Assembly: GCA_937973935.1 (NCBI GenBank)
Contig: CALJJF010000020.1
Span: 1-13,050, forward strand
Direction of reading: 5' to 3'
Source of the DNA: MKRK01 sp001896915
GTDB taxonomy: Bacteria; Bacillota; Clostridia; Oscillospirales; Acutalibacteraceae
Length of the DNA: 13,050 nucleotides
Shown here: positions 7,531-13,050 of the stretch, piece by piece
How the letters are laid out: each line of letters opens with the position of its first letter
How positions within the stretch are numbered: position 1 is the stretch's first letter
Notes under the pieces: model-generated
What the model saw: the letters and a program-made list of their open reading frames with translations, nothing else
What the model was told of the DNA's origin: nothing
Database searches by the model: none
Translations under genes and position numbers: made by a program

Positions 7531-9072
7531 ATGAAAGCAACAAAAAGACTATTGGCATTGTTTTTAGTTCTCATTTTTGTGGTATCGCTTGCATCCTGTA
7601 AGGACACTAAAAAGTCCAGCTCGTCTTCACAGACAGGCGGAACCACGTTGCCTGTTTCAGGAGAGAACACAACAGTGTCCGGTGAAACGACACAACCCGG
7701 TGTGACAACTACAACGGTAAAGGGTCAAACAGCAGCACCGACAACGACTAAATTTGTGCATGTGACACAAGCTGTAGCAACGACAGCAAAAATCGATAAG
7801 CAGTTTCAGGTGTTCCTTGATAGCTTAAAGGGCTTTGTTCTGGATGTGAAAAACCCTTGGAACGGTGCAGCTCCCGGAACAAAAATCTATGAGTCCACCA
7901 ATACCGTTGAAAGAACGGTTGAGCAGAAATTCGGTGTAACCATCAATGAAACAGGTTTGACAACAAGCTATAACTCCGCAGTTTCCAGCTCCCTTTCGGC
8001 TTCAAGACCGCTTGCGGATATTCTGAAATGTCAATACTATGATTTCTACAACTATTTCACCAAAAACTATTTCGCACGCTTGAATGTTCCGATGTCAGTA
8101 TCTCGTGTTACAATGCAAGAGCCGTGGTACAATCAGGGAGCAAAAGCATTCTTTAACATTGACGACAAGCAAGTAGCTTGGGTTGGTGCAAAGAGTGATC
8201 CGTACATTATTATTTATAATAAGGCCATGCTGAAAGCAGCAGGATTAAAAGATCCCGCTGAATTGGTCGCAAGCAAGGCGTGGACATTTGATAAGCTGCA
8301 GGAGTATTCCAAAAAGCTAAAAACTGCTAACAGAAGTGGACTTGAGTCTGTATCAAGTGTTGACCTTGCCATTTCCTTGATTGACTCCAACGGCGGCAAG
8401 CTTTATAAAGTTGATTCAACAGGAAAACTCTCGCCAAACTACAACCACCCCACATCTCTTGACGGTTTCCAGAAATTATACGAGTGGGCAAAGGACGGAA
8501 CCGTTATATTCCCTACCGGTGACTGGGACCAGGGATATAAGAATTTCAACGCAAAGAAAACTGCTATGCTACACGGTACCGGACATTGGTCCAACGTTGT
8601 TTCTTCCACTTTCGGCGATGAAGTTGGTGTTGTGGTGTTCCCGAAAGGACCCAAAGCAGCAAACTATGTCAATGAAACATTTGTCAACTGGATTGACTTT
8701 ATCCCCAATAAGTATCAGACGGATGCTGCAAAGATACTCTTCTTGCGCAATGAAATGTACCGCTATTCTTATTCATACTGGTTGGGAGATTATCCTGAGC
8801 AGGGCGGTAAAGGACTTGTAAAGAATTCACCGTCATATACTATGTACCAGAACCTACAGTTTGGTACAGGCGGTTTTTCAACAGGTGTTGAAGCGGTTGG
8901 TTTATTGTTCCCCTCAAACGCTGATGTGTATTACAAATCTATGACAGACAAGATGGTTGGTTCAGGTGCATTGGCACCCTCAACTGTTCTCGGTCAATAC
9001 GGCTCTCAGCTGGATGCATCTACCACAAAGACTTGGGGCAGATATAAGTTTACAGGTTTAAAAGGTAAATAA
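7531..9072 (+). CDS. Extracellular solute-binding lipoprotein of a CUT1 sugar ABC transporter
   Basis: This 513-residue lipoprotein should capture oligosaccharides outside the cell and deliver them to the permeases upstream. The frame also has a TTG at 7528, but ATG 7531 is preferred because AGGAGG (7518-7523) is 7 nt from it and only 4 nt from the TTG. The signal peptide ends in the lipobox LASC with the lipidated Cys at 23. Residues about 26-88 form a Ser/Thr-rich linker (SSSSSQTGG, TTTTVKGQ, TTTK), probably a flexible, perhaps O-glycosylated, cell-wall spacer. The rest reads like a family 1 solute-binding fold: a first-lobe stretch DPYIIIYNKAMLKAAGLKDP, then WTFDKLQEYSKKL, and aromatic residues suited to sugar stacking (GDWDQGYKNF, GTGHWSNV). 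It is followed by a strong terminator and has its own predicted promoter. The ligand cannot be read; the GH16 neighbour suggests a beta-glucan oligosaccharide. Confidence 0.88.
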   Translation: MKATKRLLALFLVLIFVVSLASCKDTKKSSSSSQTGGTTLPVSGENTTVSGETTQPGVTTTTVKGQTAAPTTTKFVHVTQAVATTAKIDKQFQVFLDSLKGFVLDVKNPWNGAAPGTKIYESTNTVERTVEQKFGVTINETGLTTSYNSAVSSSLSASRPLADILKCQYYDFYNYFTKNYFARLNVPMSVSRVTMQEPWYNQGAKAFFNIDDKQVAWVGAKSDPYIIIYNKAMLKAAGLKDPAELVASKAWTFDKLQEYSKKLKTANRSGLESVSSVDLAISLIDSNGGKLYKVDSTGKLSPNYNHPTSLDGFQKLYEWAKDGTVIFPTGDWDQGYKNFNAKKTAMLHGTGHWSNVVSSTFGDEVGVVVFPKGPKAANYVNETFVNWIDFIPNKYQTDAAKILFLRNEMYRYSYSYWLGDYPEQGGKGLVKNSPSYTMYQNLQFGTGGFSTGVEAVGLLFPSNADVYYKSMTDKMVGSGALAPSTVLGQYGSQLDASTTKTWGRYKFTGLKGK

Positions 9073-9094
9073 GCATTTCTAGCAAAAAACAGAA

Positions 9095-9127
9095 AACCCA
9101 AAGCAGCAATGCTTTGGGTTGTTTTTT
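9095..9127 (+). terminator. Strong intrinsic terminator after the SBP gene
   Basis: AACCCAAAGCA (9095-9105) pairs perfectly with TGCTTTGGGTT (9110-9120) around a GCAA tetraloop of the stable GNRA type, followed by GTTTTTT. It lies 22 nt after the SBP stop and should end that transcript, so the beta-helix and GH16 genes need their own promoter. Confidence 0.92.
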
Positions 9128-9227
9128 GGTAAAATGAACCAAAACGCTACGAAAGAAACAGCGAAATAAACATAAATGTATATAAAATATATGCAATATT
9201 AACAAATATACATTTTTCACAAATTAA

Positions 9228-9254
9228 TGTACAATTTACAAAAAATACTGTACA
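9228..9254 (+). promoter_or_regulatory. Pair of TGTACA palindromes 21 bp apart, candidate activator site
   Basis: TGTACA occurs at 9228-9233 and 9249-9254, exactly 21 bp apart (two helical turns), each within a similar A-TGTACA-ATT context. From the predicted start near 9297 their centres are at about -66 and -45, just upstream of the -35 element, where activators such as AraC-family proteins commonly bind. No regulator gene is in the window; the role is inferred. Confidence 0.35.
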
Positions 9255-9261
9255 GATTTGC

Positions 9262-9290
9262 TTGCAAAATGACATAAATACAAGTATAAT
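9262..9290 (+). promoter_or_regulatory. Predicted sigma-A promoter of the beta-helix/GH16 unit
   Basis: TTGCAA (9262-9267) and a perfect TATAAT (9285-9290) are separated by 17 nt. The region upstream (about 9150-9250) is very AT-rich. Transcription should begin near 9297, 26 nt before the TTG start at 9323. With no terminator seen after it, this promoter may serve the next three genes. Confidence 0.75.
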
Positions 9291-9322
9291 AAAATAGAAA
9301 ATACAATAGGGAAGTGTATTGA

Positions 9323-10396
9323 TTGAATAATGAAATCACGGGAAAAATGCTGAATGTAATTGATTTTGGTGCCAAGGGAGATAACATCACAGATGATACG
9401 AAAGCGATTGAAGCTGCTTTGAACAAAGCGGCAGAAAACAAAAACGGTGTTTTTTTTCCCGCCGGTGTTTATTTATGCTCAGACGTTAAGGTGCCGAAGA
9501 ACGTAGGGATTTACGGTGTTTGTAACTGGGGCTTTCGTCAGGCGGGCGGGAGCGTCCTAAAGCTGAACAACGAGAACGCTGTCTGTTTATTGAATGTTAC
9601 AGATGCATTGGGCTTGACCATCAACGGAATGTATCTTGACGGAAATAAACAAACAGGATCGGGGATTCACGGAATATATAAAAACGGGCAGAACGTAGAT
9701 AAAACCGAGGATGCTTATCGAATTGAACGAACCAAGGTAGAGTATTTCAGCGGTAACGGCGTGCATCTGAAAGGAGCATGGTGCTACACGATCCGAAGCA
9801 GTATGATTGCGCACAACAGAGGACATGGCATTTTTTCTGAGAGCTGTGATGGATTTATCATTGACAATTGGCTGACCGGGAATAAAGGCTCCGGGTACCA
9901 TTCGGATTTTTGGTCCTGCTCCACAACAATGACAGGCAACCGGATTGAATGGAACCATTATGCAGGAATTTTTATTTACTTTGGCGTGCATTTCAACATT
10001 ACAGGCAATTATATCGACCGTTCCGGTGGCCCCGGGATATACATCAACAAAGGCGAAAGTCCTGATATCAACGGCATCACCATTACAGGAAACATCATAC
10101 ACAGAAGCGGTGCCGATGAAAAATATGCAGATACCCATGAAGACAGCCACATGATTTTACATAAAGTCCGGGGGACGACCGTGGTGGGCAACACCTTTAC
10201 CTCAGGACGGGACGACGGTGGAAAAACAGGGCGGCTTTCTCCCTCCTACGGCATTGTTTTTGATGAGCTAGAGCATACCATTATCAAAGACAATACCTTG
10301 CGTTACGGTGCCGGGAAAGAGCTCCTGTTGGATTTAGGGAATCACAGGGACGGAACCATTGTGAAAGACAATGTGGGCTGTATTGCTCAAGGATAA
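9323..10396 (+). CDS. Right-handed parallel beta-helix protein (pectate-lyase-3 superfamily), no signal peptide
   Basis: This 357-residue protein begins with TTG 9323, with AGGGAAG (9308-9314) 8 nt upstream. A TGA in the same frame directly precedes the TTG, so no longer N-terminus is possible and the protein has no signal peptide. Residues about 11-60 match the usual opening of pectate-lyase-3/GH28-like beta-helix proteins (VIDFGAKGDNITDDTKAIEA, then FFPAGVYLCSDV). Residues about 85-345 repeat short strands with Asn/Gly turns (ITGNYIDRSGGPGIYI, ITITGNIIHRSG), typical of a right-handed beta-helix. The GHG in NRGHGIF is not in a clear GH28 active-site context, and I cannot assign a CAZy family. 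Lyase, glycosidase or epimerase activity on a glycan is possible. If cytoplasmic, it would act on imported oligosaccharides. It heads the transcription unit that includes the GH16 gene, 98 nt downstream. Confidence 0.8.
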   Translation: MNNEITGKMLNVIDFGAKGDNITDDTKAIEAALNKAAENKNGVFFPAGVYLCSDVKVPKNVGIYGVCNWGFRQAGGSVLKLNNENAVCLLNVTDALGLTINGMYLDGNKQTGSGIHGIYKNGQNVDKTEDAYRIERTKVEYFSGNGVHLKGAWCYTIRSSMIAHNRGHGIFSESCDGFIIDNWLTGNKGSGYHSDFWSCSTTMTGNRIEWNHYAGIFIYFGVHFNITGNYIDRSGGPGIYINKGESPDINGITITGNIIHRSGADEKYADTHEDSHMILHKVRGTTVVGNTFTSGRDDGGKTGRLSPSYGIVFDELEHTIIKDNTLRYGAGKELLLDLGNHRDGTIVKDNVGCIAQG

Positions 10397-10494
10397 GGTA
10401 GAATGAAAGCCTGCTGCAAGCATTGATAAAGAAGTTGTCATTGATCCGGATAGAATGACAGCAGATATTTTTATCGCCGGAGATTGGAGTTATC

Positions 10495-11652
10495 ATGAAG
10501 AGAATAATTTTAACAAGCATAAGCATCGTTTTGGTTTTGGTGATGACGAGTTCTTGCTCGTTGTTCGGGGGTAAGAAGACGGTTACATCCCAAACAGCGT
10601 CAGAGACGCAAACGGTTTCTCAAACAGCCAAGGGCGACACCAAAACCGACACGGATACCACTTCCGTGACACAGTCAACCCTGACCAGCCAGAATGCCGC
10701 CGGCACGACTGCGGGAACAACGGGCAAGATGGCAACGGCAACGACAACAAAACCGACAACGATAAAAGCTCCGACGGATCCTCCGCCCATGTCTGCTCTG
10801 GTTGCACTGGGGCATAATATCAAAACTATCGGGGCAACAGTGAAATCACCGAACACCAACACCACATACAAGCTTGTATTTATTGACGATTTCAATGGAA
10901 CCGCGCTGAATAGCGACAATTGGACTGTTTTCACCAAAAACTACAATGCTGCGGAAGAACAGGTTAATATTCCGGAGAACATTGAGGTAAAGGGCGGATA
11001 CCTTTATATCCACGGCAAAAAGGAATCCGTCAGCCGTTCCGGTCAGGCCACTGACGGTAGCTGGCACACCTCTAACTACACCGGCGGTGCCATTAATTCA
11101 AACGGCAAGAAGACCTTCCAATTCGGCAGAATTGAAATGAAAGCAAAAATGCCCTATTCACAGGGAATGTGGCCCGCTTTCTGGACCATGGGTGTGAAAA
11201 GAGGCTGGCCCTGGGGCGGTGAAATCGACATCGTGGAAATGGTTGGCGGAAACGATCAATGGAACAACAAAAATCGAGACGGGCAGGTACACAGCGGAAT
11301 TCATTGGTGCAGACCCGAAGCCACTTCCGATACGGCATACAGCTCGGATCATAAGAGCACGGGCGGTGAATTCGACATACCGGAACGTTACATGGGCGGT
11401 AAGCTGGCGGATGACTACCATGTGTTCGGCGTGGAATGGACATCAACAAGCATGATGTTTTATCTGGACGACGTGATGTTCAAAGAAATCTCCATCACCG
11501 ATACCACCATGCGGGAAGCTTTCTTCCAGAAACACTTTATGATTATCAATCTTGCCATCGGCGGCAGCTGGGCCGGCAGCCCGGACAGCCATTCCAAAAC
11601 CGTGTGGCCCCAAAAGCTCATGGTTGACTGGGTGAAGGTGTGGCAAAAATAA
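10495..11652 (+). CDS. GH16 laminarinase-like endo-beta-glucanase, lipoprotein
   Basis: This 385-residue enzyme has GGAG (10486-10489) 5 nt before ATG 10495. The signal peptide ends in MTSSC with Cys 21 the likely lipidation site; Thr at -3 is off consensus. Residues about 27-98 are a Thr/Ser-rich linker ending in TTTKPTTIKAPTDPPP. The catalytic domain runs from about 125 to the end. The GH16 signature EIDIVE is at 243-248: E243 nucleophile, D245 assisting, E248 acid/base. The E-x-D-x-x-E spacing is the beta-bulge form of the laminarinase group, and WPAFWTMG (226-233) just upstream fits it. Later landmarks are SGIHW (267-271), FGVEWTSTSMMFYLDD and the C-terminal VDWVKVW strand. It should hydrolyse beta-1,3- or mixed beta-1,3/1,4-glucan at the cell surface by a retaining mechanism; the exact substrate is not determined by these motifs. 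It lies between two beta-helix genes. Confidence 0.93.
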   Translation: MKRIILTSISIVLVLVMTSSCSLFGGKKTVTSQTASETQTVSQTAKGDTKTDTDTTSVTQSTLTSQNAAGTTAGTTGKMATATTTKPTTIKAPTDPPPMSALVALGHNIKTIGATVKSPNTNTTYKLVFIDDFNGTALNSDNWTVFTKNYNAAEEQVNIPENIEVKGGYLYIHGKKESVSRSGQATDGSWHTSNYTGGAINSNGKKTFQFGRIEMKAKMPYSQGMWPAFWTMGVKRGWPWGGEIDIVEMVGGNDQWNNKNRDGQVHSGIHWCRPEATSDTAYSSDHKSTGGEFDIPERYMGGKLADDYHVFGVEWTSTSMMFYLDDVMFKEISITDTTMREAFFQKHFMIINLAIGGSWAGSPDSHSKTVWPQKLMVDWVKVWQK

Positions 11653-11772
11653 CGTGGGCTTCAAACAGAGAAAAATGAGCTAACGGGAACGAGCATCCAA
11701 CAATGACGGACTGCGCGTGGTAAACTGAGACAGGTATCCTCAGATATCAATGGGATAGGAAAACAGAGAGAA

Positions 11773-11794
11773 TCTTCGGGCAAGGCACCGGAGA
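11773..11794 (+). promoter_or_regulatory. Hairpin directly ahead of the ribosome binding site of the secreted beta-helix gene
   Basis: TCTTCGG (11773-11779) can pair with CCGGAGA (11788-11794), with one G-U pair, around an 8-nt loop. The SD sequence AAAGGAG (11795-11801) begins at the next base. The rest of the 158-nt gap (11653-11810) shows only a short CTGAG/CTCAG stem and no terminator or clear promoter. A role in translation is speculative. Confidence 0.25.
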
Positions 11795-11810
11795 AAAGGA
11801 GTTACGAACA

Positions 11811-13050
11811 ATGAGCATACTAAAAAAATCATCTGCAATTATACTTGCAATGGTGTTACTATTGGTAACACTATCCGCAGGCGCGTTGGCAATCCAAGCG
11901 GATGCCGCAACCGGCAACACCTACTATATAGACAACATTGGGGGCAACGACAGCTATAACGGACTGAGTGTCAGCCAGCCATGGAGCAGCCTGGAAAAGG
12001 TGAGTGCCACCACCTTTCAGCCCGGTGATACGATTTTGTTCAAACGAGGCGGAACCTGGGTGGGGAATTTATATCCAAAGGGCTCGGGGGTGCTGGGCAG
12101 CCCTATCACCATCGATGCTTACGGAACGGGGAATCTTCCGCTGATAGATGGCAACGGCAGAGTGTTCACACCGGGCGGTGACTGGAACGATGCTGCGGTT
12201 TATTTCAGGAACCAGGATTACTGGACATTAAGAAACCTTGAAGTAATCAATGATGCAACGACAGTGGGCGATCGCTCGGGCATCCATTTTGATGCAAATT
12301 CAGGCAATCACAGAGGGATTACCATACAGAACTGTAAGGTTCACAATGTGAAAAACGACGGAAATATAGGGGACCATGCCCGTCAAGGCGGCATCAATGT
12401 CTGGTCCAGAAACTGGTATAACTCCTTTTCTGATGTGCTCATAGAAAACAATGAGGTATATACAATCGGGTCAACTGCGATTCATGTCAATGCAGAAAGC
12501 CCTGCAGGCGGCGGTACCAACATTGTGATACGAAACAATTATGCCTATGATATCGGCGGAGACGGTATTTTTATCAATGAATGCACCTCGCCGCTGGTGG
12601 AATACAATGTGGTCAACGAGTCCCACAACATCAGCAAAGCGGCCTGTGTCGCTCTATGGCCGTTTGCCTGCACCGATGCATTGTTCCAGTTTAACGAAGC
12701 ATACAATACCAAAACAACCTACGACGGTCAGGGCTTTGACAGCGATTATATGAGCCGCAGAACGATCTTTCAGTATAATTACGGACACAACAACGAAGGC
12801 GGCTTTATGCTGATTTGCAGCGAGCTGACCAACTGGGACGGTAGCAAGGCCGGTTTTAATGACGGCACCATCGCCCGATACAACATCGGACAGAATAATC
12901 CGGGCGGACAATTCAATCTGTCTACCAATATTACCAACACCTATATTTACAACAATACGCTGTATTCAAAATGGGGCGTCAGCTCAAGTATTGCAACGGT
13001 TTATTCCAGAGACGGAAAGACATATCCCGACGAAACCCATTTTTGGAACA
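11811..13050 (+). CDS. Secreted right-handed parallel beta-helix protein, 3'-truncated by the window edge
   Basis: The frame is open from ATG 11811 to the window end, giving the first 413 residues. AAAGGAG (11795-11801) is 9 nt upstream. The signal peptide (about 1-33; core ILAMVLLLVTLSAGALA) has no lipobox, so the protein is probably secreted or anchored by a missing C-terminal part. The mature start YYIDNIGGNDSYNGLSVSQP, then PWSSLEKV and FQPGDTILFKRGGTW, is a common opening of secreted beta-helix polysaccharide lyase or glycosidase-like proteins. Repeating strands with Asn ladders follow from about 125 (WTLRNLEVIN, VLIENNEVYTIG, IVIRNNYAYDIGGDGIFI, TIFQYNYGHNNEGGF). The acidic cluster YDGQGFDSDY (304-313) is a candidate metal or catalytic site. 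No CAZy family is assigned. It lies 158 nt after the GH16 gene and probably helps degrade the same polysaccharide. A carbohydrate-binding or dockerin module could lie beyond the window. Confidence 0.85.
   Translation, partial: MSILKKSSAIILAMVLLLVTLSAGALAIQADAATGNTYYIDNIGGNDSYNGLSVSQPWSSLEKVSATTFQPGDTILFKRGGTWVGNLYPKGSGVLGSPITIDAYGTGNLPLIDGNGRVFTPGGDWNDAAVYFRNQDYWTLRNLEVINDATTVGDRSGIHFDANSGNHRGITIQNCKVHNVKNDGNIGDHARQGGINVWSRNWYNSFSDVLIENNEVYTIGSTAIHVNAESPAGGGTNIVIRNNYAYDIGGDGIFINECTSPLVEYNVVNESHNISKAACVALWPFACTDALFQFNEAYNTKTTYDGQGFDSDYMSRRTIFQYNYGHNNEGGFMLICSELTNWDGSKAGFNDGTIARYNIGQNNPGGQFNLSTNITNTYIYNNTLYSKWGVSSSIATVYSRDGKTYPDETHFWN

Noticed and set aside
8381..8821. A 146-codon + strand frame inside the SBP gene
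   Set aside because: It overlaps the solute-binding domain in another frame and resembles no protein; a chance shadow.
11653..11810. Possible riboswitch or promoter before the secreted beta-helix gene
   Set aside because: The gap has only short stems; it does not match the c-di-GMP or other riboswitch cores I can recall, and no -35/-10 pair stands out.
1..13050. CRISPR arrays, tRNA or rRNA genes, insertion sequences, phage attachment sites
   Set aside because: No regularly spaced repeats, RNA-gene-like sequences, transposase motifs or terminal repeats were seen on either strand.

Overview
The window looks like a polysaccharide-utilisation or surface-glycan locus from a Gram-positive bacterium of the Bacillota, probably a clostridial carbohydrate degrader. 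The evidence is moderate GC with AT-rich intergenic DNA, strong AGGAGG-type ribosome binding sites with ATG, TTG and GTG starts, lipobox-bearing lipoproteins with Thr/Ser-rich linkers, and CUT1-type sugar ABC permeases with no ATPase gene nearby. All genes I can support are on the + strand. I cannot name the species.

Region 1 (1-7071) is a tightly packed operon. In order it holds the C-terminal end of a MalG-like permease, an exported NHL-propeller/TPR-like/Yip1 membrane protein, a large DUF5696-type lipoprotein, a MalF-like permease and a second MalG-like permease. Gene spacings are 11 and 15 nt, then an 11-nt overlap, then 14 nt. The upstream MalG end implies a further permease set outside the window, so the NHL-Yip1 and DUF5696 genes probably sit between two CUT1 transporters.

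Region 2 (7072-9127) is a 459-nt non-coding stretch, the gene for the solute-binding lipoprotein, and a strong intrinsic terminator. The non-coding stretch holds an 11-bp inverted repeat, promoter-like elements and a doubtful 46-codon frame. A promoter-like site close to the gene suggests the binding protein is transcribed separately from its permeases.

Region 3 (9128-13050) starts with an AT-rich promoter region with a near-consensus sigma-A promoter and two TGTACA palindromes spaced 21 bp apart. It drives a right-handed beta-helix protein without a signal peptide, then a GH16 laminarinase-like lipoprotein, then a secreted beta-helix protein cut off by the window edge. I see no terminator between these three.

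Working model (inference): the surface GH16 enzyme and the secreted beta-helix protein cut a polysaccharide, probably a beta-1,3- or mixed-linkage beta-glucan. The lipoprotein SBP captures oligosaccharides and the permeases import them using a shared ATPase encoded elsewhere. The cytoplasmic beta-helix protein may act on imported products. The NHL-Yip1 protein and the DUF5696 lipoprotein are the least understood parts and the best candidates for new biology.
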